Shown here: positions 1 through 10,612 of the stretch, piece after piece
Layout of the letters: each line of letters opens with the position of its first letter
Position numbering within the stretch: the first letter of the stretch is position 1
Position numbers and translations under genes: made by a program
Notes under the pieces: model-generated
What the model was told of the DNA's origin: nothing
Database searches by the model: none
Seen by the model: the letters and a program-made list of their open reading frames with translations, nothing else
NCBI RefSeq assembly: GCF_009870125.1
Contig: NC_046683.1
Location: 9,982,001-10,046,000, forward strand
Source: Drosophila pseudoobscura
Taxonomy: Eukaryota; Arthropoda; Insecta; Diptera; Drosophilidae
Length of the DNA: 64,000 bases
Reading direction: 5' to 3'

Positions 1-1322
1 AAAAACTTTTGTTTTGAGGTTTTTGAAATTTTGATGTTGAGTTGTTCAGAGCGTTTCGATGTCTGTCAAGAAGGATAGTCGGGAATGAAGTTATATGCGC
101 AATCGAGGATGCAATCGTGCGTGTGTGTGTGTGGGTGTGTGTGTGTGGGATGGTGAAGCGAGAGAGAGTTCGGTTCCGTGTCGGTTTTTGTTGAGTTTTT
201 CGGTTCTGGTTTGAGTTGAGTTTTGGAGTTGAGTCTCAGTGTTTCTTTTTGTTCGCTGCTGGCGGCACAACGCGCCTTGTCCACTGTTCAAATGAAACTG
301 AGGCCAAAGCGCAGCGACGCCAGGAATATAACGGCGCAATCCCACACACAAGCACACGCGCCGGCGAGAGGCGACGCGACCCACCGACCCACGGACCCGA
401 AAGCCAACAGCCGACAACCGACAGCCGACAGTCGACAGTCGAGAGAAGGCCGCCAGCCACCTCTTCGGGTTTAGGAGCCGAGTGGCGCACACACGAGGGC
501 CACACGATAAACACCTGTAAGCAGGCAGGCAGGCAGGCAGGCCTGCCGGCCGGGCGCTGAGAACGAGAGAGGCGGCCATAGGCGGCGTGGGTGGGCGCGA
601 CAGAGAGGGAGATAGATTATGGCTAAAAGGCCATATCAGGCAGGCTTCTCTCCGTCTCGCCGTCTCTCTCCCTCATCCACTCGCCCACGCGCCCATCTCG
701 CTCTCGCTGGCGACTCTCTGGCTGACGCTGTCCCACTCTCTGCCAGGCCTCTGTCGGCGTCCGTCGGAAGCGGAAGGAAACTCAACAGTTGGCACATTAC
801 GGAGGAGACGGCGCACGGGGGCGGCGTGGGAGAGCTGCAAGCGCTACTGGTTGCTGGCGTCGTCTCTGCTTCCAGGCAAATCATTTGCTGCGTTCCCGAT
901 GCTGTGCATTGCTCTAAAGTACAGTTGCCAACAAAAAGCATGGGTTTAATCGATAATTATCGATACCATGAAATGTGCGAAAAAAGGGCTTTTCATTGCC
1001 TAAGGCTCAGATTTATATCATAATCTGTTGCTTCTCCATCGGGTTGCATTGCCGAACATTTGGGGGATGCAATATCGATAAATATCGATACCCTGATATG
1101 CTGGACTTTCATTCAGAAACTTTTATGCAAAAATACCTCACAAAAAATCAGAAGAGAGGTCCTTTTTCAGAGAAAGAAGAAAGCCAGAAGCTTGCACTAA
1201 GAAACGGTACTTTCAAGGACATTTCAGAGATGTAATTTCCATATTTCAGTGTTCGAAACCCCCATTTTGGTACTTTGTGCTCGCCTCACAAGATTGTTTA
1301 TTTGATGGGTGTACAAATGGAT
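1..1322. other. Low-complexity non-coding region at left edge
   Basis: No convincing coding region is seen. Open stretches on both strands here are driven by GT/CA and short-unit repeats (TG tract about 118-147, GACAGCC/GTCGACA units about 410-445, CAGG units about 522-545) and lack codon bias. ATCGAT-type palindromes occur near 950-966 and 1074-1092. GC-rich composition between 250 and 900 would fit a 5' UTR or promoter of a gene lying further left, but nothing decides this. Confidence 0.5.
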
Positions 1323-1730
1323 TTAGTTATGCTTCCCCTTTAATTTTTTCTCTCCGCCAAACATGTCCTCTATCAATTGCGGCACTTCCTTCATACAGTT
1401 AACCGCACAAGCCATGGAAGAGCTCTCTGTGTAGCGACACTGGAACATGCAGTCGACTATGGGAATCATGAACTTTGTTAGAGTCCCTTTGATGTCAGTC
1501 TCCGCTGGCAATGGCCTGGGCAAGTGACGATCAACGCAGAGTTCCACAGCTAAGGCACTGTCATTGGTGTTGTTACAGCACTTCGTGGAGCACTTAAGGA
1601 CCCTCTGATGCATCCTCCGCACAAACTCCCGATCTGCGATAATGGAGAAATCATCTACGGCTGTACTAAAGACCTTGGGTTGCTCTTGAACGATTCGGTT
1701 AAACGGATTTGCGTACACTTTATCAGCCAT
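1323..1730 (-). CDS. FAM136A-like (DUF842) small cysteine-motif protein
   Basis: A single-exon 135-aa protein. It carries pairs of cysteines with the spacing of the FAM136A/DUF842 family: a CSTKCC block at residues 47-52, a CVDRH block near 67, a CMFQC block near 94 and a CAVNC block near 108, followed by a lysine-rich tail. Family members are small mitochondrial intermembrane-space proteins of about 138 aa, so the length fits. The start is the ATG just downstream of a short AT-rich leader; no better upstream start is seen. Odd point: in the second motif, where the family usually has a second cysteine, this copy has histidine, and the overall match is loose, so it may be a diverged paralogue. 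The next supported gene lies 10.5 kb away. I recognise the family by motif pattern only; the exact fly orthologue is not named. Confidence 0.72.
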   Translation of the reverse strand: MADKVYANPFNRIVQEQPKVFSTAVDDFSIIADREFVRRMHQRVLKCSTKCCNNTNDSALAVELCVDRHLPRPLPAETDIKGTLTKFMIPIVDCMFQCRYTESSSMACAVNCMKEVPQLIEDMFGGEKKLKGKHN

Positions 1731-1740
1731 GGTTTTAGCT

Positions 1741-3090
1741 ATTAGTCGAGATCAAAAGTTGAGATAAAATTTAGGTCTTAACTGCAAATAATGAACGAAA
1801 AGGCAGTGCCTATTGGAAAGGAAATAATCATCGAAAAATAATCGACACAAACTATTTTTGAATGTGAATATTTATGGTATTGTATTTTCGATAGATTCAT
1901 CTATAGGAATTATAATCGAATTAAGTACAAAAATACATAAAATTATCGCTTTCTAAACAATTATCGATAATAATTTCTATCGGTTTGCCAATAGCCATAG
2001 CTCCATAGGCCATAGATCGTGTGTAGGAATGCCGCACAAACCATTTAAATCAATCAACGCCGATGATTAAACCCTTGAGAACTTCTCAATTAATTGCAGG
2101 CCACTAATCGAGAATCGAGAAACCGAAACGCGCCTGCTGATTAGTCACTAATCTAATCAAATATGAAGACGTTCTTGTGGCGAGTGGCCCACAAACATGT
2201 TTTCCATTGGGGCAATTATATGTGCCACCGAATGAGGCAGATAGAGAGCCAGGGGACGGACTCTCCTGAATAAAAAATTATTAATTTATACGTGTACGGT
2301 ATAGCCGGGTCCTCCTCCGTGTCTGTCGCGTCGCGCCACGTCGGGTAAATGCTCCAAATAGCAATAATCTCTCCGACACGGACAATGTGGCACACTTTTA
2401 GGCGAAAAAGTTCCGCCCTACAATCAATGATTGAATGTCCTTTTGCCATCCGAAAGTCAGCGATTCTTCATTTTTGCCACACGAACAGCACAAGGAAAAG
2501 TGCCCATAATTAGGGGCTTGGGCGGTTGATTTTTTTGGTCGGGGGATTTCATTTTGGATCATACATATATTGGAAAATCCCACCAGCTGCCTCTCCCATC
2601 GGACGCCGATTAAAGTTGCTTCTGCTTCGCGGGAAAAACGCTCAAAGAATTGCAATTAAATAAATTCAATATTATACCTATTCTAGTAATTTTGTATTAT
2701 TAATGGAATATAATGAGAAAAGGTTTTACCATCTAGTAAATATTTGCCATTTTCGATATATTTTGAACATTTTCTAATAATAATCAAAATTTATCGGCAA
2801 AGATCGATATATATGGGCTATAATCGATAATATTTGCTGCATTTTCTGGGCATATTTATACGAGACACACAGAAACATGAAAGCATTCAAAATTGCATTA
2901 AATAATCGAAATTCATCGATAAATATCGATATATAAGGCCAAAAGGGTAATATATCGATCGAGTTATCGGTTAATAATCGATCATAGATAAAACTTATCG
3001 ACAATTTATATAGATATTTTCCATTTTGGATTATATTTATGAGTAATATACAGAAAAATCAATGGATAATCGATAATATTATCGATAGCA
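1741..3090. repeat. ATCGAT-rich intergenic block
   Basis: AT-rich DNA with many ATCGATA/TATCGAT palindromes, for example near 1967, 2805-2830, 2910-3000 and 3068-3090, often as paired half-sites. These match the DRE/BEAF-32 core (CGATA) but are too dense and degenerate for a single promoter, and look like an expanded simple-motif region. No gene supported. Confidence 0.6.
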
Positions 3091-3963
3091 TGTGTGCATG
3101 GCATGGTCTCTCAATAATTCGTGCAGCTAACGGCCGAAAATTCAATCATTTTTGCGCCTTTGCCCTTCATCTGTCCATCAATTGGCAATCAATGGCCCCA
3201 GTGCCTTGTCTATAAGATGCGATTGTGTGTCTGTCTGCAGACAAAGGCATGCCAGTTGGAGAGCAGTTTAAAAGGCAAAAACCCAGAACAAAAACTATGG
3301 GAAATTCAGGACAATGGCAGTGGTTGGCTGTGAGGTGCTGGTGGGGGTGTGTCGTCCTCACAAAATGTTTTCACATTATTCAAATGAAATGGTTTTTATT
3401 GTCCTGCCACTCTACCAGCAGGAACAGTGCCGGCGAGCAACAAAAACCAATGTAACAAATCAAAACTAATACGAAATGAGGGAAGGGTTGATACTCGTAC
3501 ACGACTAAAGACTAAAGGATACCCTGTGCAATGAGAGCGGAGGGAAATACACATCCCTTTCGCACACTACTTTTGCGGGGTACAAAATACACCCTGAGAC
3601 TGGGTACAAACATAAACAAAAAACAAACATCGAAGGGAAAACACTACCTGCATTCATGGCATACAATGAATCATTTGAATGAAGAGAAAGATCCCCGGAA
3701 AAAGAGGAGAGAAAAACACAGGGACAGAGACAAAGAGAGAGATAGAGATAGAGAGAAAGAGAAAAAGGGTTAAGGAGTGCCTGATTGAAGGAGCAGTGTA
3801 AAAACCGTTGGTTGACATTCTTTTTTGGCCCTTAAAAACGTTGCCAGATTGTTGCAAGAAGCAGCAGATGCACTGGGAGAGAGAAACTCAAACAAAAAGG
3901 CAACGATGTAGGAGAACCACCAGCTCTCAATGGTTCTACATCCCATGGATCCCATGGTCCACA

Positions 3964-4127
3964 GACGATCACCTTCGGCATGGCTGGGGTCTGTGGGATG
4001 GTTGTGGTTGAGTCGGAGGGCGAGGTGGAGTCACAAGAAGGTAACGAGTCGTCTCCCGGCGAAGTCTTTTACAGCGAGAATACCGATGATACCAATGATG
4101 GCGATGAAGATCATCGGAACACCCCTG
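3964..4127 (+). other. Possible acidic coding exon (uncertain)
   Basis: An open stretch flanked by a plausible acceptor (GGTCCACAG before 3964) and donor (CCT followed by GTAAGG after 4127). It reads as an acidic peptide rich in Glu, Ser and Asp, with G/C-ending codons typical of Drosophila genes (GAG, GTG, GGC, AAC, TCG). No partner exon was found up- or downstream, and the opposite strand also has an open reading (see the smORF entry), so at most one of the two is likely real. Function unknown. Confidence 0.25.
4031..4114 (-). other. 27-aa hydrophobic smORF (uncertain)
   Basis: An ATG-initiated 27-residue open frame. Residues 2-15 are almost entirely Ile, Phe, Ala, Gly and Leu and could form one membrane helix; the C-terminal half has basic residues (KDFAGRR). 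An acceptor-like CCTTACAG lies just upstream of the ATG. It resembles single-pass micropeptides in layout only; it is the antisense of an acidic reading on the plus strand, and GAT/GAC-rich DNA gives hydrophobic antisense reads by default. No family recognised. Confidence 0.15.
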
Positions 4128-5068
4128 TAAGGGGCTTTCTGGCCTCGCCTGGCCCTGACCCTAGCCCCTGCGGTTGAGTGTTTATTTACAAGGTTAATTC
4201 TTCCTTAAGGTTCTGCCATGAACCGTGAAGCTCGGGCTCACAAAAACAAACAAAAAGGACTTGACTGCAGGCCTCACTGCGACAGCCAGTCAATGGCCCA
4301 TAGGCCTAGGTTTCATGCCCCATGCCCCATGCCCCGCACACACACAGACACATAAGGTTGCGCGCCCCTCAAAGTGGCAAGTCGAGCAAAACGACGAGGC
4401 AAGGACGACGCTGCGACGGCTGTGCGATATGTTAATTTGACAAAAAAAAAAAAATAAGAAAACGAAAGCATCCTTTGGCCGATAAATCGCAGGAGAAAAA
4501 TTTGGGAAATTGTGGAAAAAGGGTAGCCTTCCTTTATTATAAACCGATAATATATCGTATTTATGCCGAATTTATATTTATTTACTGTTCAAATAAAAGA
4601 CAGAGCGAGCGCAAAATGCAGTCGATTATAAATCGATGTTTGGTTAATCGTTATCGATTAATTGATAAACTGTTCAAAAAGCAATAACAACAAATCAAAT
4701 TAAAGCTACCCTAGAAACCTGGACAGATAATTGAGCCAAAAATAATCCCCTCCAAATTCGTCGACATTAATTAATAATTTTTTTTAAATTTGTATTTTTT
4801 GTTTAATTATCATCATTTTTTCTGAGAATTTTTATTATTTACTATTTAAAAATAAAAATTTTTGCCGCAAATATGAGTTGGGAACGAAGCGATAATGAAT
4901 CGGTTATGAATCGGGTTTGAATCCCTTTAATATACTTTTCTTCCAAATCAATATACTTAGAATCAGTTATGAAAAGGTTATTTTCAATACCAACACGTTC
5001 TGAATCGGTTCTGATTCGTTTATGCAACAGATTTGAATCGGTTACTAATCTATTCAATATCAACACGT

Positions 5069-5350
5069 TTTAAATCGATTAAGAATCACTTCTGAATCGG
5101 TTATTCATCGGTTATTCATCGGTTATTCATCGGTTATTCATCGGTTATTCATCGGTTATTCATCGGTTATGCATTGGTTACTCATCGGCTATGATTCCTT
5201 TCATTATCAACGCGTTTTGAATCGATTAAGAATCACTTCTGAATCGGTTACTCATCGGCTATGAATCTTTTCATTATCAACCCGTTGTAAATCGATTGAA
5301 TTTCCCTTCTGAATCACTTCTGAATCGGTTATACTTAGGTTATGAATCTT
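5069..5350. repeat. 11-bp tandem array inside a larger AATCGGTTA repeat
   Basis: Six near-perfect copies of the 11-mer TTATTCATCGG lie at about 5101-5166. They are embedded in a higher-order repeat whose unit contains AATCGATTAAGAATCACTTC followed by TGAATCGGTTA, present at about 5072-5102 and again at about 5219-5249, with a partial third copy after 5290. The preceding 4890-5060 stretch has the same AATCGGTT words in diverged form, so the whole 4.9-5.4 kb segment is a decayed satellite-like array. No coding potential. Confidence 0.85.
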
Positions 5351-5379
5351 TTCATTATCCAACCATTCCAAATCGCTTC

Positions 5380-7160
5380 AATCGGTTAATCCTTTAATCA
5401 AATAGACATTTTATTCAACCAAAAAAAAGAAAAAACGAGTGCCCCAAGCGATTTGTTCAACCGCTCAACGGCGGATTCCCTTTGTGCGGCGACTATAATG
5501 AAAGTATCGCCATTGTAGCGCTGCTACCCTCAAAAGTGTACACGTCTCCCCAACCGCGTATACGAGTGAGCATCCATCCAGCCATCCTTCCATCCATCCA
5601 TTCATCCATTCATCCCACACCTCAGTGTCAAATTTAATGCGGTTCGCTGTTTATTAGATTTGCACAAATGGCATTTTCAGGGAGTAGGTTTTTTTTTTTT
5701 GGCGCCAACATCACACCATAACGTTTTTTTTGGGGGGGGGAGGGGGGACCTCCTGTGGATGCGGAAGTGGGTAGACGAGGGTCCTTCTTTCTAGGCGTTA
5801 AGTGCTTGTTGGTGGCATGCAACAACAACTCTATTCGGTGGCCAGAAGCGCCCCCCGAAAGGCCCCGAAAAGCCGACAACGAAATTATTGAAAATTCATT
5901 TAAATGTCAGAGAAATGTTAAGAAGCTTAAAAAAAGAAATGGCGCAACATGTCGTATGCGTAATATTAAATATTAAAACGTTTACATTATTAATGCCAAA
6001 CAGAGAGACAGACAGACAGACAGACAGCAAAGACAGCAAAGACAGACAGGCGGAAGCAGCAACAGCAGGCGAGTGGAGTCGAGTGGAGATTTACAAGCCC
6101 CCGAAGGACATTTACAGGGCGGCAGTAGGGAGCTCAATCCCAATTTTCATATCATTTCGAGAGCACAGCGTATCAGCATATTTATGAACACCACATTCAT
6201 ACCCTGCTCTTTGCTGGACCTCAAAATCCATTTGTCAATTAGAGGAAAAATTAAAGGAAGGAGAGACAAAGGTCCAGGGCCAAAGAGCGAATGAAATCAG
6301 CGATGCAGTCGACGGGCCCACACCGAAACCTGTTGACACACAGAAGCTGCAATATGCCACGCCTACCCCGCCCACCCCCACCCGAAAACCCTGAGGTTAG
6401 ATTTTGATTGCCTTTTGCCAGGGTCCACGGTCCACGTTGAGGCCGGAACTTCATGACTAGTAAATGGTCAAGGCATTCAAAGCTGGAGCTGCTCGAATAC
6501 CCTGTAGAAAGGAGGGGCTTACCTGCAGTTCAGTGAAGAAAGCGACAGGATTAGTGAACCCAAAAGGTCTATCGACTAATAATCGAACAACGATTGACTA
6601 AAGTATCGATTTAACGGCTATGACTGGGTTGAAAAGTTGTCAAAAATATCCTTTAATATTCGGTGACGTTTAAATTGCATTAAAAAGTGTATTTATCGAT
6701 AATAAATCTTCGGTAAACAAAATATCGAGCCATACCGATTAATAATCGATAAATAAAGATAATAAAGTATTAGCTACATATCGTTCATAAGTTTTTGGTT
6801 TGTTGTTAGGGAAACAATTCGAAATCGATTAAAAATCGAAGGAAAATCGATTGAAATATCGATTTATTTTACTCGAGAGTCTATCCTTTCGGTATGTACC
6901 TTTGATCTACACGTGAAATGTATTCGGTTAGTGGTCTAGATTTGCCAATAATGTTATCGATAATAAATCGGAACTGAATTTGCACCAAAAACGCTTCAAA
7001 ATCATTTGTGCCATAGTTTTGCGTTTATTATTCAACAATTTGAAGTTATATCCTGTCATTTGGGCCAATCGACCATCGACATCCATCATTGATGCACTCA
7101 TACTCGTTTTGGACTGAGCAAACAAATGCTCGTAAAACTGGTAAGAATGGGGGAGTTGAT
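5380..7160. other. Gene-free AT-rich region
   Basis: No supported gene. Contains homopolymer T and G tracts near 5690 and 5725-5745, a GACA run near 6004-6030, and another cluster of ATCGAT palindromes at 6560-6965. Open frames are short and without codon bias. Confidence 0.5.
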
Positions 7161-7167
7161 TGGAGGC

Positions 7168-7168
<1 letters not shown>

Positions 7169-7207
<39 letters not shown>
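7169..7207. repeat. (CA)n microsatellite
   Basis: Uninterrupted CA repeat of about 19 units. It produces artefactual open frames (Thr-His or Cys-Val runs) on both strands. Confidence 0.95.
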
Positions 7208-7208
<1 letters not shown>

Positions 7209-7454
7209 TGGGGATAACCGAGTACCGAGTGCATCTCCTCTGCCTCGCAGCGGAAATTCCGCTCCATTCCACACTTCCACGTGGATTGCGGATTGCGGAT
7301 TGCGGATTGCCACTCTCTTTTTGGTGGCGGTCTGTCATAAAAATCTGCGTATGCATTCGTCCTCGCAGTTAATTTCAGTGTCATGCTTAAGGCTCGTAAA
7401 ATCAACTGCTCTTATGGATCCGATTCGATTCGATTTGCTTCGCATGGATTGGAT

Positions 7455-7522
7455 TCATTCTGTGTCTGTATCTGTGTGTGTGTGTGTCTGTGTGTGCCTG
7501 TGTGTCTGTGTGTGTGTGTGTG
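7455..7522. repeat. Interrupted (TG)n microsatellite
   Basis: TG-rich tract with TC and CC interruptions, again creating long artefactual frames. Confidence 0.85.
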
Positions 7523-9639
7523 CCACATTGTATAACATTCATATCACATTTCATTTCCAATATACTCGTTCTTGTAAGTATTTTTACATTCTTCCATTGT
7601 TGCCCTTATCCGTTTTCCCTTTTTTTTTCTGCGAAAGATTCCCCAAACCAGATTTAGCTTTCGGCAAAGACACGTAACGCTCCGCCAAGGGACCCGTGGG
7701 GGAAAGTTCCCTAGAAAAACGTGTAGCAAAACCTGAGTGTTGTACAAGCGACTGAGCAGGGGGGGGGAGTGGCATTCGAGTAGCTGTAATTATTGATGGC
7801 AACAGAGAACACTCCCCTTTCGAGGGTCTCCCTGTTGTCATTTGTCTTCTTTTTGTCTTAAACGTGCCATGCCCCTGATTGTTGCAAATACGTTTACTTG
7901 TAGACAAAACCAGCTGTCACATCAGGGGATGAGAAGCAGGAGCATGAGCAATGTTTAATGAATGATAATCCCTGACAATCGAAGCAATCAAAGTAATCGA
8001 AGCAGTCGAAGCAATCGAAGCAGTCAAAGCAATCGATACAATCGAAGTGGCAACGCTTAACCACCAGATGGCATCTCTTTTCATACGCATAAAGATGATC
8101 TTCTATACATATTCTGTATTTTAGAGCTGTGATCTCTATTCTTTACACATTTCGAATGAGAAATGTATTTCTAGAGCTCGTTTCCTGCCCTGAAATTTCG
8201 ATAGAAAGCCACAGATGGCATCTCTAAAAGCTAAAGTCTTAAATAGAATTGGAATCATCAAAAACTCCACTGAAAGACAACAATTTAAACCTTAAAATAA
8301 AATATAAATACAAAGAATATGCATATAATATACCAACCATTATTCTTGAAACATTTTCAATATATTTGCACAACATTTTCGGCTCGATTTGTGTCGCATT
8401 CAAAGGCTTTGGCTATTTGTATTATTTAATCAAATGTTTAATTATGTTTCGCCGCACAATAAACAAAAGGGGAACTGCATTCAGATGCCCACGAAATGAA
8501 GGAAAAGTAAATACCTGACGGAATGTGCCCGCCCGCCACATGTTTTGTGGTGGCTTTGTAAGCGTGCCACACACTCGGTGTGGCAGCCACGCAGCGTCTT
8601 TTGTTTCGTGGGGTTTCAGACAAATTTCGGGTTGTACTCACGTATCACTGAAACGAGAAGGAACAAAAAGAATATAAAAGAAAAGCCGTTTAAGTGAAGG
8701 CAAGAATAAAATGGAGAAAATCAATATTAAAGTAGACAGGAAACGGAAGGGTCTTTGGGGCACAGTACAGTGCGTTTCAGAATGCCAAAAAAAAAAAGAG
8801 AGAGAAAGATCTGAGATCCATGAATAAATATTTTATGGTTCTTCAATAAAAAAAAAGATATACAGAGAAACGTATTTTTTTTTCCTTTTTTGCGCGCATA
8901 CTTTTGCCACGCACTGTCTATAGATGTTTATGGAGAAATATTTGCTTTTGCCCGACAATAAGCGTCCTGTTTAAAGAGGATTAAAATGTGAAAAATCACA
9001 ACAAAATATAAACGAAAAAAAAAAAATAAATACAAAGAAAAGCGAAAGCGAAAGCGAAAGCAAGAAAAATCGATGGAAAGAAAGAAAGGCTTCTTTAAAG
9101 AATAAAGAAGTATAAAAAAGCGTAACCGAATCGGCGTCCAAGCAAATCGAATAGAAAACCGCATATGCATCAAAAGCCTCAACAGCAGCAGGCGGCAAGA
9201 GGCAGGCGGCAGGCGGCAGATGCCTGGAGGATGTGGCATGGGGCATAATAGAATTTCTGAATCCTTTTTCCGGCAACAGGACACGCGCTCCCTCCTGCCA
9301 CACGCTCCACACCCCCTCCACATATGCACGGCAGTGTCCAGCCCGAAGGCAGCGCTCAAACGCAAATGCAGCAGCCTCCCCTCCTCCGACCACTGAAGGC
9401 CGCCCCCACCCGGCGTGGGCGCCCCTCTGGCACAGCAAAAACATGGGGCCACACACGCCACACACAAAACGCGAAATATGAATACCCTGGCACCGAAAAA
9501 GCACTTCAATTGGGGTATAAGAAAAGAGGCAGCCATCGCACAATCCCGCTGGAGATTCTCAATTTTAAATTTCGAAATATTTGGACAAATTTAAGGATGT
9601 GTGTGCACCAACCCGAAGGGGTAGAAGAGGGGTTTTATG
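7523..9639. other. Gene-free region
   Basis: No gene supported. A CAATCGAAG-type short repeat (units of about 9-10 bp) lies at 7975-8050, just before AT-rich unique DNA. Segments at 8200-8520 and 9040-9480 have open frames on both strands but no codon bias or splice context. GAAAGC units occur at 9040-9062 and GGCAGGC units at 9190-9225. Confidence 0.45.
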
Positions 9640-10200
9640 GTTATCGAAAAGCAATATCTAGAGAGATGTCGATGTAGAGCTATCGATAAGGGTTTTGAGA
9701 GCGAGAGAGGGGGCATAAGGGGGGTATTATCGGGAGAGAGCATCGAATTGGGGTATAAAATGGCTAGGGATAAGTATCAGAACAGTTATCGAACTATTTA
9801 TCGACCAAGTTATCGGTTTAATTCGTTTAATTTATCTAAAACTGTATCGAACGAGGTATCGAAATGTGATATCCACAGATGGGATATCGACGAGGTTATC
9901 GAACACTTTATCGACCAACTTATTGGTTTAATTTAGATAATTTACCTAAAAATATATCGAACAAGGAATCGAATGAGGTATCGAAATGTGATATCCAAGA
10001 GAAGAGGTGGGGGATAACGAAGAGGTTATCGAACACTTTATCGACCAAGTTACCGGATTAATTAAGATAATTCTTCGAAAAATTTATCGAAAATGTATCC
10101 ACAGATAGGGTATCGAAGAGCTTATCGAACACTTTATCGACCAAGTTATCGGTTTGGTTTCGATAATTCATCTTAAGCTGTATCGAAAAAAGTATTGATA
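9640..10200 (+). repeat. ~95-130-bp TATCGA repeat, four diverged copies
   Basis: The phrase TTATCGAACACTTTATCGAC followed by CAAGTTATCGGTTTAATT recurs, with changes, starting near 9785, 9896, 10026 and 10121, that is at spacings of roughly 111, 130 and 95 bp. Between copies, TATCGAACGAGGTATCGAAA and GATATCCACAGAT words also recur. Every unit carries several CGATA cores. Confidence 0.85.
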
Positions 10201-10299
10201 TATGATTTCGAAGAAGTCATCGATAATTTATCGGAATAAAATTATAGAATGTGTAGCGAAAAATGTTGAAATCATGGCAACGAAAATAAGTCACATATA

Positions 10300-10612
10300 T
10301 GGTATCGCAAGTGGTATGGAAAGTGGTATCGATAGTGGTATCAATACTGGTATGGATAGTGGTATAGTGATAGTGATATCGACAGTGCTATTGAAAGTGT
10401 TATCAAAATTGGTATCGAAAGTGGTATCGACAGTGGCATCGAAAGTGGTATCAAAAGTGGTATCAAAAGTGGTATCGAAATTGATATCAAAAATGGTATC
10501 GAGGGTGGTATCGAAAGTGGTATCGACAGTGGCATCGAAAGTGGTATCAAAAGTGGTATCGAAATTGGTATCTAAATTGGTATCGAGAGTGGTATCGAGG
10601 AGGATCGCATGA
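10300..10612 (+). repeat. 12-bp minisatellite GGTATCGAAAGT
   Basis: About 25 diverged copies of a 12-mer with consensus GGTATCGAAAGT. Variants replace ATCGAA by ATCAAA, ATCGAC or ATGGAA. Because the unit is a multiple of three and lacks stops in most frames, long repetitive open frames appear on both strands; these are by-products and not called as genes. The array continues directly from the longer repeat to its left. Confidence 0.93.

Noticed and set aside
7169..7207. Alternating CA tract as possible CRISPR-like or regulatory array
   Set aside because: Plain dinucleotide microsatellite; CRISPR arrays are not expected in an insect genome and no spacer structure is present.
8928..9543. 190-202-codon minus-strand frames with hydrophobic segments
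   Set aside because: Overlapping frames in two phases over the same DNA, with A/G-rich simple sequence on the plus strand giving Phe/Leu/Ser runs; no bias.
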